Shown here: one piece after another, positions 1 to 6,789 of the stretch
How positions within the stretch are numbered: position 1 is the first letter of the stretch
Layout of the letters: each line of letters starts with the position of its first letter
Source: Bacteroidales bacterium
Lineage (GTDB): Bacteria; Bacteroidota; Bacteroidia; Bacteroidales; UBA12077
Direction: 5' to 3'
NCBI GenBank assembly: GCA_003446015.1
Contig: DMBU01000120.1
Location: 1,448-10,064, forward strand
DNA length: 8,617 nucleotides
Position numbers and translations under genes: made by a program
The notes under the pieces: generated by a model
What the model was told of the DNA's origin: nothing
The model's input: the letters and a program-made list of their open reading frames with translations, nothing else
The model's database searches: none

Positions 1-120
1 TTTGGATCAAGCCAAAAAAGTGAAAACATTAATGCAAAAAAGGTTATTAATACTTCTTTAGTAAGCTAAAAGTAGTTATTATAAACATTAAGAAATTGAT
101 ATTTAAATATAGATTTTCTT

Positions 121-154
121 AGTCTGACGGGAATGGCCTGCAGGTAGTCAGATT
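121..154. repeat. Imperfect inverted repeat in the leading intergenic region
   Basis: AGTCTGAC (121-128) pairs with GTCAGATT (147-154), an 8-bp stem with one G-T wobble. The 18-nt loop contains the 8-base palindrome CCTGCAGG (137-144), rather GC-rich for this AT-rich surrounding. No T-run follows on either strand, so it is not a convincing intrinsic terminator. The rest of 1-277 shows no recognised gene, RNA or clear TAnnTTTG promoter. Confidence 0.35.
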
Positions 155-277
155 CAAGGAAATGACAGTTTTAGGGTGTTTCAGATATCCTCTTTACCAA
201 TCACCAACCAAAATAGTTAAACTTTTTTTATTTTAGCTTGTCTAAATCATGTTTATTCTTAACTCATAACAAACGAA

Positions 278-2032
278 ATGAAAAAGTCTTTCTTATTTAT
301 CGCAGCATTTTTAGTTTGCATTTCAGTTAATGCTCAGGATGCTGAGTGGTTAACATACTATGAAAAATCAAATTATTTAGAAACACCCCGATACAATGAA
401 ACGATTGAGTATGCCAAAAGACTGGCAAAAGCATCCGAATTTATTGATTACTCGGTTTTCGGAAAAAGTTTGCAAAATCGTGATCTGCCCCTGTTAATTA
501 TAGATAAAAACAAAAACTTTACTCCACAAAGTGTAAAGGAATCCGGTAATGCCGTATTACTTATTGAAGCTTGTATTCATCCGGGCGAATCAGAAGGAAA
601 AGATGCAGGATTCATGTTAATCAGAGATATTGTGATTCACAATAAATATCCCGGATTATTAGATCATACTACGATCCTGTTTATCCCGATTTTTAATACC
701 GATGGGCATGAGAGATTCAGCGCGTATAACCGGATAAATCAGAATGGACCCAAAGAAATGGGTTGGCGAACAACAGCAAATAACCTGAATTTAAACCGCG
801 ATTTTTCGAAAGCCGATGCCATTGAAATGCAACATTGGTTAAAACTATTTAACGCATGGTTACCCGACATGTTTATTGATATTCATACCACTGATGGCGC
901 CGATTATCAGTACCAGTTAACTTACGGCATGCATATTATGGGCGATATGAATATGGAGCAAACTGCCTGGCAAAATAAATACTTAAGCGAAGTTGAAGAA
1001 AAACTTTCAGAAGATAATGTACTGATGTTTCCTTATGTTTCGTTTCGCAGGTGGCACGATCCACGCAGTGGATTAATCCGTGGTACAGCCTCTCCCCGAT
1101 ATTCTACCGGATATTCAGCCAATCAGAACCGCCCGGCTTTATTAATTGAGACACATATGCTTAAAGACTATAAAACAAGAGTTGAAGCAACTTATCATAC
1201 CCTAAAACGAAGCATGGAAATTCTTCAGAACGATTATGCCGCTTTAAAGAAAATAAATGAACAGGCTGATCAGGAAACAGCACAGTTAAGCGGTAAGGAA
1301 CTTGTGCTGGAATACCAGACATCGCAGGAAGATAGCACGACCGTGAAGTTTAAAGGTGTTGAATATGATATTATACCTAGCGATTTAACAGATGGTATCT
1401 GGGTTAAATTTACAGATAAACCGAAAGATTACGAATTGGTTTTATTTGATAAATTAATTCCAACTGAAAAGACAATATTACCCGATGCATATATTATAGC
1501 TGTAGAATGGCAGGAACTTATACACCGACTGGATGTGCACGGAATAAAGTATAGAGTACTGGACGAAACTAAAGATTTTGATATTGAGACGTATAAATTT
1601 TCAAATGTTCAGTTTGCCAATTATCCCTTCGAGGGTCGACAGATGGTTAATAGTTTTTCAAAAGAAGAAATTAAAACCCATAAAACATTTCAGAAAGGAT
1701 CAGTTATTGTTCCCACGAACCAGCGTACAGCAAAAATAATAGCACATTTACTTGAACCTGACGGACCAGACTCATTTTTAAAATGGGGCTTTTTAAATTC
1801 AATTTTTGAACGAAAAGAATACGTTGAAACCTATGTGATGGAAAAGATGGCTCGTGAAATGATTGCTGAAAACCCTGAATTAAAAGAAGAATACAAAAAA
1901 GCCGTTGCCGAAAACCCACAGTATTACAATAACCAATGGACAAAGCTATTCTGGTTTTTCGAAAGAACTCCATTCTGGGACCAGCAAAAAGATATATATC
2001 CCATTGGAAAATTAACTAATTCTGATTTGTAA
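278..2032 (+). CDS. Exported M14-family zinc carboxypeptidase
   Basis: A 584-residue metallopeptidase of family M14 (carboxypeptidase A-like), which removes C-terminal residues from peptides or splits cell-wall peptide amides using one zinc ion. Residues 1-19 form a signal peptide (MKK, hydrophobic stretch, cleavage after VNA), so the enzyme should act in the periplasm or outside the cell. The catalytic domain spans about 30-315. Zinc ligands are H101 and E104 in HPGE, and H203 in DIHTTDG; N173-R174 (NLNRDF) fit the substrate-carboxylate pair and E291 (LLIETHM) the general base, so it should be active. Residues from about 320 to 584 form a C-terminal region without a recognised motif, making it longer than a minimal M14 domain. 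The start at 278 gives the signal peptide exactly. The upstream bases are A-rich with no Shine-Dalgarno. It stands alone, with a repeat-containing gap downstream. Family assignment is firm; substrate is unknown. Confidence 0.93.
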   Translation: MKKSFLFIAAFLVCISVNAQDAEWLTYYEKSNYLETPRYNETIEYAKRLAKASEFIDYSVFGKSLQNRDLPLLIIDKNKNFTPQSVKESGNAVLLIEACIHPGESEGKDAGFMLIRDIVIHNKYPGLLDHTTILFIPIFNTDGHERFSAYNRINQNGPKEMGWRTTANNLNLNRDFSKADAIEMQHWLKLFNAWLPDMFIDIHTTDGADYQYQLTYGMHIMGDMNMEQTAWQNKYLSEVEEKLSEDNVLMFPYVSFRRWHDPRSGLIRGTASPRYSTGYSANQNRPALLIETHMLKDYKTRVEATYHTLKRSMEILQNDYAALKKINEQADQETAQLSGKELVLEYQTSQEDSTTVKFKGVEYDIIPSDLTDGIWVKFTDKPKDYELVLFDKLIPTEKTILPDAYIIAVEWQELIHRLDVHGIKYRVLDETKDFDIETYKFSNVQFANYPFEGRQMVNSFSKEEIKTHKTFQKGSVIVPTNQRTAKIIAHLLEPDGPDSFLKWGFLNSIFERKEYVETYVMEKMAREMIAENPELKEEYKKAVAENPQYYNNQWTKLFWFFERTPFWDQQKDIYPIGKLTNSDL

Positions 2033-2058
2033 ACAGTAAGTCGTTCAATAAAAACCAC

Positions 2059-2080
2059 GGTTAAAAAGTCTGCTTTAACC
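2059..2080 (+). terminator. Weak terminator-like hairpin after the carboxypeptidase
   Basis: GGTTAAA (2059-2065) and TTTAACC (2074-2080) form a perfect 7-bp stem with an 8-nt loop, 27 bases after the stop codon. No T-run follows, so efficient intrinsic termination is doubtful. Position is the main support. Confidence 0.35.
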
Positions 2081-2109
2081 CTGACCTGAAAATGGGATGC
2101 TTACATTGG

Positions 2110-2239
2110 CTAACAAGGGCTCATATCGCATGTAGCTTTCAGTGGTTTGCAATTTTCAGTTCTTTCTATTATATTTGTTTTTGTTGGATACGGCATCGTA
2201 ACTATAACCTACACTGGGCATAACCGCTACTACCGTTAG
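2110..2239. repeat. attC-like / Bacteroidota intergenic imperfect hairpin (repeat family 1, copy 0)
   Basis: CTAAC (2110-2114) pairs with GTTAG (2235-2239), and inside it CATGTAG (2129-2135) pairs with CTACACTG (2209-2216) with one bulge, giving a 130-bp imperfect hairpin. The 3' end reads GTTAGAT, which fits the integron R' core GTTRRRY. The 5' core GGCTAAC misses RYYYAAC at one position. The 5' half (TAACAAGGG, then CATG, then GTGGTTT) aligns with repeats at 6994 and 8493. No integrase gene is visible here, so a generic dispersed repeat is as likely as a true attC. Confidence 0.4.
2146..2177 (+). promoter_or_regulatory. Bacteroidota-type promoter for the kinase-regulator operon
   Basis: TTTG (2146-2149) and TATATTTG (2170-2177) match the Bacteroidota -33 TTTG and -7 TAnnTTTG boxes exactly, 20 bases apart, within the usual 19-21. 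Transcription would start near 2183, giving a leader of about 90 bases. The promoter lies in the apex of the imperfect hairpin 2110-2239. Confidence 0.6.
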
Positions 2240-2275
2240 ATGCAAGCTTGCAAATCTTAAAATAAGGGGGATCTG

Positions 2276-3712
2276 ATGAAGCACTCTGAACTTACTTTTC
2301 AGGCCATTGTAGAAGCAACTCCAAATGCAATAATTCTGGTCAATAAAGAAGGGAGAATTGCATATGCTAATCATCAGACAGAAAAATTATTTGGTTTTAA
2401 TAGAATTGAATTGATTAGTAAAAAAGTGGAAATGCTAATTCCAGGACGTTACCATGAGCATCACCCCAGCTTTCGTTCGCAATTTTTTGCCGCTCCAGAA
2501 ACCCGAGCAATGGGTTCAGGCAGGGAATTATTTGCAATGCGAAAGGATAAGTCGGAATTTCCAGTTGAAATAGGCTTAAACCCATTGGTAACCGTAGAGG
2601 GAACGATGGTGCTCGTTTCAATAATAGATATCACTGCCCGCAAAAAAGCCGAGGAACAGTTTAGGTTAGTGGTAGAATCAGCTCCTAATGCCATGATACT
2701 TGCCAATAAAAATGGAGTTATCACTCTAATTAATGCTCAGACTGAAAAATTATTTGGCTATCAACGGAAAGAGTTAATTGGAAAGAAACTGGAAATTTTA
2801 ATTCCAAAAAATTTTAGCGAAAATCATCCACATTTGAGGGAGTCGTTTTTTAAAACTCCATCTGTCCGTGCCATGGGTGTGGGAAGAGAGTTGTACGCGA
2901 TTCGTAAAGATGGCACTCAATTTCGTGTTGAAATTGGTTTAAATCCGATTGAGACAGACGAAGAAACCGTTGTACTGGCATCTATCATTGATATTACGGA
3001 AAGAAAAAAGCACGAAGTCATGTTAGCCCTGGAGCTAAAAAACAAAGAACTTGAGCAATTTAATTATATTGCTTCGCACGATTTACAGGAACCCTTACGC
3101 ACCGTTTCTAATTATATTCAAATCCTTGAAGAAGATTTTTCCGGGTTACTTAACAACGAAGCAAAAAGTCATCTTCAGACTATTTCCCGTGCCACATTGC
3201 GCATGAGGATGTTGGTGCGCACCTTACTTGAATTTTCAAGGCTTGGGCAAAATAAAAAGATGGTTTCTCTTGATTGCAATAAAATTGTAAAAGATGTTGT
3301 TGCAGACCTAAACAGCCTTATTAATGCAACACAAACAACAATACTGATAGAAGAATTACCCATTATACAGGGTTCTGAAATAGAAATAATGCAATTGTTC
3401 CTCAACCTGATTAACAATGCTATTAAGTTCAGGAAAAAAGATACATCACCTGAAATAAGAATAGCTTGTAACAAAAATTCGAATGGACATTTTGAATTTT
3501 ATGTTACTGATAATGGGACTGGTATCGATTCAAAGTATTTCAATCGGATTTTTCAAATCTTTCAACAACTTGATGCCGGCCAACAAATAGAAGGATATGG
3601 GATAGGATTGGCTAATTGCAAAAAAATCGTGGAAATGCATGGAGGAAAAATATGGGTAGAATCGGAACTGGGAAAAGGAAGTACATTTAAATTCACTATT
3701 GAAACTGTTTAG
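2276..3712 (+). CDS. Soluble PAS-PAS sensor histidine kinase
   Basis: A 478-residue two-component kinase that autophosphorylates on histidine and should pass phosphate to the regulator encoded 2 bases downstream. No signal peptide or membrane segment is visible, so it is cytosolic and senses an internal or diffusible signal. Domains: PAS1 about 5-122, PAS2 about 126-243, HisKA 255-325 with the H-box SHDLQEPL (H268), HATPase_c 365-476 with N-box N377/N381, G1 DNGTG (412-416), F-box FQIF and G2 GYGIGL (440-445), all intact. The PAS domains are a gapless duplication, offset 121 residues and roughly 60% identical by eye. In both, H63/H184 and R83/R204 fall where FixL has its haem-binding His and ligand-sensing Arg (alignment from memory, not proof of haem). 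The start is supported by AGGGGG at 2265-2270, 5 bases before the ATG, and an in-frame stop at 2258-2260. Confidence 0.93.
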   Translation: MKHSELTFQAIVEATPNAIILVNKEGRIAYANHQTEKLFGFNRIELISKKVEMLIPGRYHEHHPSFRSQFFAAPETRAMGSGRELFAMRKDKSEFPVEIGLNPLVTVEGTMVLVSIIDITARKKAEEQFRLVVESAPNAMILANKNGVITLINAQTEKLFGYQRKELIGKKLEILIPKNFSENHPHLRESFFKTPSVRAMGVGRELYAIRKDGTQFRVEIGLNPIETDEETVVLASIIDITERKKHEVMLALELKNKELEQFNYIASHDLQEPLRTVSNYIQILEEDFSGLLNNEAKSHLQTISRATLRMRMLVRTLLEFSRLGQNKKMVSLDCNKIVKDVVADLNSLINATQTTILIEELPIIQGSEIEIMQLFLNLINNAIKFRKKDTSPEIRIACNKNSNGHFEFYVTDNGTGIDSKYFNRIFQIFQQLDAGQQIEGYGIGLANCKKIVEMHGGKIWVESELGKGSTFKFTIETV

Positions 3713-3714
3713 AC

Positions 3715-4128
3715 ATGAGTATGAAAGTACATTGTATAATGCTGGTAGATGACAATAAGGATGATAACTTTTTTCATAAACGGGTCATTACTAAAAACGA
3801 AGCAGCTGATGTTGTAGTGATAAAAGAATCAGGTGAAGAAGCCCTTGAATATTTAAGAAAAAATCAAGAAGATAGCTTACATCCTCATCCCGACCTAATA
3901 TTTCTTGATATCAATATGCCGAAGATGAATGGCTGGGAGTTTATTGAAGAGTACAAGAAACTGGATAAAGAATTTCAAAGTAAAATGGTGGTAGTTATGC
4001 TAACTACCTCAGAGAATCCAGATGACAGAATATTTGCCAAAAAGGAAGATATTATAGCAGACTTCAGGACAAAACCATTGACCAAAGAAATGTTGGATGA
4101 AATTTTAACTCAATTTTATTCTCTCTAG
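3715..4128 (+). CDS. Single-domain CheY-like response regulator
   Basis: A 137-residue stand-alone receiver domain with no output domain, so it should act by protein-protein contact or as a phosphorelay carrier. All active-site residues are visible: acidic pair D12-D13 (MLVDDNKDD), phospho-acceptor D65 (FLDINMP), switch threonine T97 (MLTTSENP) and K120 followed by P121 (FRTKPLT). It belongs to the subgroup common behind HDLQEPL-type kinases, with the NMPKMNGWEF and LTTSENPDD signatures. The start lies 2 bases after the kinase stop, so the two are co-transcribed and probably translationally coupled, and cognate partners. A second in-frame ATG at 3721 would shorten it by two residues and cannot be excluded. 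A terminator candidate follows immediately. Confidence 0.93.
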   Translation: MSMKVHCIMLVDDNKDDNFFHKRVITKNEAADVVVIKESGEEALEYLRKNQEDSLHPHPDLIFLDINMPKMNGWEFIEEYKKLDKEFQSKMVVVMLTTSENPDDRIFAKKEDIIADFRTKPLTKEMLDEILTQFYSL

Positions 4129-4130
4129 CC

Positions 4131-4179
4131 AAAATCGCATACGTCACATACCCCAGTGTTATAAGTAAGGCGATTTTTT
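4131..4179 (+). terminator. Intrinsic terminator of the kinase-regulator operon
   Basis: AAAATCGC (4131-4138) and GCGATTTT (4170-4177) form a perfect 8-bp stem that runs into six T residues (4174-4179), two bases after the stop of the response regulator. The loop is long (31 nt) and may fold weakly inside. Position and T-run support the call. Confidence 0.5.
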
Positions 4180-4240
4180 CAGAATATGTAAACTGCTTTT
4201 CATCTTTTCAAGTTCATAAATCAAGAATCATTTATAACCG

Positions 4241-4398
4241 TTTGACAACTTTTGTAAGTATGAAATTGTGTCTAATCTTGACAATGAAAGTTATACTTCT
4301 ATTTTTAGCAGTTTGATAGGTATTTTATCAGGATTGGTTCGGCAAGTATGACAGAAAAACATTTTTTGCCCCCCACTTTTTTGCAGCTTTCAGCTGCA
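4241..4398. repeat. Dispersed repeat family 2, copy A
   Basis: It begins with TTTGACAACT (4241-4250), continues with ACAATGAAAG and TTTGATA, has the most conserved block GATTGGTTCGG..AAGTA..GA.AGAAAA (from 4332), and ends in the hairpin TGCAGCT-TTC-AGCTGCA (4382-4398). All blocks recur in the same order at 7178-7367, where the final hairpin has different bases but is still able to pair. Family is not recognised. Confidence 0.6.
4382..4398. repeat. Perfect 7-bp hairpin ending repeat copy A
   Basis: TGCAGCT (4382-4388), loop TTC, AGCTGCA (4392-4398). No T-run follows, so it is not an obvious terminator. The equivalent hairpin of copy B lies at 7351-7367. Confidence 0.5.
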
Positions 4399-4585
4399 TT
4401 AGTGTTTTACTAAATCACATTTGCTTCGTTTCGCAAATAAGCTTTAATTATAAAGTGTATTTAATTGTTACATATGTTATAACAATAAGTATTGGGCATA
4501 TTTAACAAAATAGCAAAGTGGTTGTTTATTATAATGAATGAGATAAATAAAAGGTTAATTTATCTTTTAAAAAAATAATAAGAGT

Positions 4586-5686
4586 ATGCCTATATTTATG
4601 GATCGACACGATGTTTCTGAAGTTGTTACTGCCGAAATTGTTGCAGAAATTCATCAGGAAGATTTAAAAATTCAGCACAAATACGATTGTAGGAGTTTAA
4701 CATATTGGTTTGATGGTACTCGGAAGACGGCTTTTTGTTTGATTGAAGCCCCCGACATAGATGCTATTAAAGAGATGCATGAACACGCTCATGGCAATGT
4801 TCCTCACCAAATTATAGCGGTTGATAAAACCATCGTTGAATCATTTTTAGGTAGAATAGAAGACCCTGAAAAAGCACAGAATACAACTCTGAATATCATT
4901 AACGATACTGCATTTAGGACAATAATGGTGATTACAATAGAAAATCATCATTTTAATCATTCCTCCCCTCTTTCTTTTTATTTAGATTTGCAACAAATTA
5001 ACAAACAGATAGTTGTGATTTTAAAATCGTTTAATGGAAATATTGTTCAGCAAAACGAGGATGGTTTCTTAATTTCATTCCGAACAGTTACAGAAGCAGT
5101 TTTGTGTGCATTAAAGATTCATAAAAATTACAGGGTTCTCAGAACCCAATATCAAATTAATTTTACTGAATTGTCTATCGGATTGCATGCTGGTATTCCG
5201 GTCACCGAAAAACAATCAATTTTTGAAGATACTATAAAATTGGCTCAGCGCATGTGTTTTATTTCCGTTGCAGAGATAATTATTTCAACTGAAGTGCAGC
5301 AATTATTTAAGAGTGAGAATGTTGGAGAACTTTTAAACGAAAATCAGATACACACGTTAACACCGGATGAAGAAAAATTCCTTAATAGTTTAATGGAATT
5401 TACTGAAAATGAATGGCAGAATACTGAATTGAAAGTGGATGATTTCGAGAAAAATATGGGAATCAGCAAATCAAAACTCTACCGGGAGATGATTCGTTTA
5501 ACCGGGAAATCGCCAAATGTTTTTTTACTTCATTTCAGGTTAAGGAAATCATTACAATTATTGCAAAATAAAATTGGAAATATATCTGAAGTAGCTTTCG
5601 ATACGGGGTTTAATAGCCCTTCTTATTATACAAAATGCTTTCGTAAAAAATATGGAATTATGCCTTCCGGTTTAAAACAGCAATAA
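4586..5686 (+). CDS. DUF4242 / degenerate nucleotide-cyclase / AraC-type transcriptional regulator
   Basis: A 366-residue three-part regulator, cytosolic and DNA-binding. Residues 1-88 are a DUF4242 (SCO4226-like, described as nickel-binding) domain starting canonically with MPIFMDRHD and holding LTYWFD (38-43) and HEHAHG (65-70). Residues about 108-245 align by eye with class III adenylate/guanylate cyclases (EDGFLISF, LSIGLHAG, EIIISTEVQQL). The first metal Asp is replaced (T117 in ITIEN) and the catalytic Asn is K218 (IKLAQRM), while D159 and R222 remain, so catalysis is doubtful and a sensing or dimerisation role is more likely. Residues about 265-364 are an AraC helix-turn-helix pair with the typical end ISEVAFDTGFNSPSYYTKCF. 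It ends 126 bases upstream of the globin-cupin operon, its most likely target (inference). The ATG begins exactly at the DUF4242 domain. Confidence 0.88.
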   Translation: MPIFMDRHDVSEVVTAEIVAEIHQEDLKIQHKYDCRSLTYWFDGTRKTAFCLIEAPDIDAIKEMHEHAHGNVPHQIIAVDKTIVESFLGRIEDPEKAQNTTLNIINDTAFRTIMVITIENHHFNHSSPLSFYLDLQQINKQIVVILKSFNGNIVQQNEDGFLISFRTVTEAVLCALKIHKNYRVLRTQYQINFTELSIGLHAGIPVTEKQSIFEDTIKLAQRMCFISVAEIIISTEVQQLFKSENVGELLNENQIHTLTPDEEKFLNSLMEFTENEWQNTELKVDDFEKNMGISKSKLYREMIRLTGKSPNVFLLHFRLRKSLQLLQNKIGNISEVAFDTGFNSPSYYTKCFRKKYGIMPSGLKQQ

Positions 5687-5700
5687 TACTGTTTTTCTTC
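5674..5700 (+). terminator. Terminator hairpin overlapping the stop codon of the AraC-type gene
   Basis: AAAACAG (5674-5680) and CTGTTTT (5689-5695) form a perfect 7-bp stem. The 8-nt loop contains the TAA stop (5684-5686), and the stem runs into a T-rich tail (TTTTTCTTC, then ATTTTTATT). This would separate the regulator gene from the globin operon. Confidence 0.55.
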
Positions 5701-5744
5701 ATTTTTATTGAATTATTTACCTGAACCAAAATTGCTAGCAGAAG

Positions 5745-5775
5745 AACTAAATGTGCTATTGAATGAAATTTAGTT
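5745..5775. promoter_or_regulatory. Candidate operator of the globin-cupin operon
   Basis: AACTAAAT (5745-5752) and ATTTAGTT (5768-5775) are perfect 8-bp inverted arms with centres 23 bp apart, about two helical turns, and they flank the -33 box of the promoter below. This is the geometry expected for a dimeric regulator. The neighbouring AraC-type protein is one candidate, though AraC proteins more often bind direct repeats. No T-run follows, so it is not a terminator. Confidence 0.45.
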
Positions 5776-5787
5776 GCGGTAAATTTG
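5759..5787 (+). promoter_or_regulatory. Bacteroidota-type promoter for the globin-cupin operon
   Basis: TTG (5759-5761) and TAAATTTG (5780-5787) match the -33 and -7 boxes with an 18-base spacer, one shorter than usual. Transcription would start near 5793, giving a leader of about 20 bases. Confidence 0.55.
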
Positions 5788-5812
5788 ATATCTAACATTA
5801 ATAATATATTTT

Positions 5813-6259
5813 ATGAAAAAACAATTCACATTATTCGCACTTTTAATCATCAATAGTATGATAAGTGCACAAACGCTGACCCCAGAAACAAAAACACTTT
5901 TTGAAAGATTGGGTGGAACAAAGGGTATAACCGCCATTGTTGACGATGTAATTGAAGCGCACATGAATAATCCTGAAATTAATGCACGTTTCATACCTTA
6001 TCAAGATCAACCGGAACGATTTGCAAAAATCAGACAACACACAATCGATTTTTTTAGTGTTGGAAGTGGTGGTTCAGTTGAATACAATGGAAGAGATATG
6101 ACTACTACCCACACGGGAATGAATATTAGCGCTGCAGAATACATGTATGTAATGGACGATATTATGGGAGTTCTTAAAGAACATAATATTGATGAAGAGT
6201 CCAAAAAAGATGTACTTGCCATTCTATGGTCATTAAAAGGTGCAATAATATCTAAGTAA
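5813..6259 (+). CDS. Exported group 1 truncated haemoglobin
   Basis: A 148-residue protein with a signal peptide (1-19, MKK, hydrophobic core, cleavage after ISA) followed by a globin domain of the truncated group 1 (TrHbN/GlbN-like) type, 26-146. Family marks: LFERLGG (29-35) at the start of the fold, FF (80-81) in helix E, and the proximal haem histidine H100 in THTGMNIS. By eye against mycobacterial TrHbN, B10 is Ile47 instead of Tyr, E7 Ile73, and E11 Thr77 instead of Gln. The usual polar ligand cage is therefore missing, and binding of O2 or NO may differ. Export is unusual, since most truncated globins are cytosolic. It is the first gene of an operon with the cupin, stop to start 18 bases. 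Candidate roles, all inferred, are gas handling, peroxidase-like activity or haem binding in the periplasm. Confidence 0.85.
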   Translation: MKKQFTLFALLIINSMISAQTLTPETKTLFERLGGTKGITAIVDDVIEAHMNNPEINARFIPYQDQPERFAKIRQHTIDFFSVGSGGSVEYNGRDMTTTHTGMNISAAEYMYVMDDIMGVLKEHNIDEESKKDVLAILWSLKGAIISK

Positions 6260-6266
6260 CTTTAAA

Positions 6267-6272
6267 AGGAGG
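6267..6272 (+). promoter_or_regulatory. Perfect Shine-Dalgarno sequence before the cupin gene
   Basis: AGGAGG lies 5 bases before the ATG at 6278, in the 18-base gap behind the globin stop. Such a full match is uncommon in this phylum, where most starts here are only A-rich. It fixes the start and suggests strong independent translation of the second cistron. Confidence 0.75.
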
Positions 6273-6277
6273 ATAAA

Positions 6278-6664
6278 ATGAAAATAGCAAAAGAAAATAT
6301 TGAAATAAAATTGGAAATTCCTGGCGCTATAATACGTCAGAAAACAGATTTTGGTGATGCGTCCGGATTAGGCAAAATAAGCGGAGAATATTTCAGCCTT
6401 TCTGAAGGAGTAGATACCACACCACTATTTATGGGACTTGAAGGAAACTTATGCCAAAGTCCTCATTGGGGTTATGTACTGAGTGGTCAACTTACAACCA
6501 CCGATGCAAATGGCATTCGGGAAACAGTAAGCGCTAGTGACATGTTCTACTGGCCTGCAGGGCATAATGTTAAAGTTAATGCTGATGCTGAGATAGTTAT
6601 GTTTAGTCCTCAGCATGAACACAGCAATGTAATTAATCATATGGTTGAGAAGACCAAGGATTAA
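6278..6664 (+). CDS. Small single-domain cupin protein
   Basis: A 128-residue cytosolic protein (no signal peptide or membrane segment) with one cupin barrel, about 40-112. The first motif is CQSPHWGYVLSG (59-70) and the second DMFYWPAGH (88-96), followed by VMFSPQHEH (107-115). This CQxPHWGYV subfamily has a shortened metal motif: H63 and H96 are the likely metal ligands, with C59 and H113/H115 as possible extras, rather than the classical HxH...E...H set. The function of the subfamily is not known to me, so enzymatic and small-molecule-binding roles are both open. It follows the globin by 18 bases in one transcription unit, although globin is exported and the cupin is not, so a direct complex is unlikely unless the globin stays inside. 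The start is fixed by AGGAGG at 6267-6272. Confidence 0.85.
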   Translation: MKIAKENIEIKLEIPGAIIRQKTDFGDASGLGKISGEYFSLSEGVDTTPLFMGLEGNLCQSPHWGYVLSGQLTTTDANGIRETVSASDMFYWPAGHNVKVNADAEIVMFSPQHEHSNVINHMVEKTKD

Positions 6665-6683
6665 GGTTGTTACCAAAAGAAAT

Positions 6684-6775
6684 CTTGTTGTAGTAATCAT
6701 TTTATACATAAAATATTTTATAAATATAAAATATGTATAAAATTAACATAGTGTCGATTATAACTTTACAACAAG
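6684..6775. repeat. Nested AT-rich inverted repeat, possibly MITE-like
   Basis: Outer arms CTTGTTGTA (6684-6692) and TACAACAAG (6767-6775) are a perfect 9-bp match. Inner arms TATACATA..TTTTATA (from 6703) and TATAAAATATGTATA (6725-6739) pair over 15 bp with a 5-base bulge. The whole is about 92 bp. No flanking target-site duplication was found and no transposase is near, so it may simply be a strong secondary structure downstream of the cupin gene. Confidence 0.45.
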
Positions 6776-6789
6776 AGTTTATCTCTAAA

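Larger units (their letters stand above)
4180..4585. other. Gene-free intergenic stretch
   Basis: No coding region with a recognisable product was seen on either strand. The stretch holds copy A of a dispersed repeat (4241-4398), followed by very AT-rich DNA that must carry the promoter of the DUF4242/AraC gene. No clean TAnnTTTG box was found there. TATAAT occurs at about 4530 but lacks a properly spaced upstream box. Confidence 0.6.

Noticed and set aside
1..69. Possible C-terminal end of an upstream + strand gene (two frames end at 61 and 69).
   Set aside because: Both frames are short, lysine- and asparagine-rich as expected from AT-rich DNA, and neither has a recognisable motif; without upstream sequence they cannot be told apart from chance.
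1704..1973. Minus-strand open frame inside the carboxypeptidase gene, and similar minus-strand frames at 2156-2374, 2415-2724, 3175-3474, 5770-6040, 6007-6222 and 6449-6709.
   Set aside because: They lie opposite well-supported genes or in intergenic DNA, have low-complexity hydrophobic products without motifs, and lack promoters or family resemblance.
4586..5686. Active adenylate or guanylate cyclase.
   Set aside because: One metal-binding Asp and the transition-state Asn are replaced, so calling it an active enzyme is not supported.
6684..6775. Insertion sequence.
   Set aside because: No transposase, no target-site duplication and only 92 bp; kept as an inverted repeat of unknown nature.
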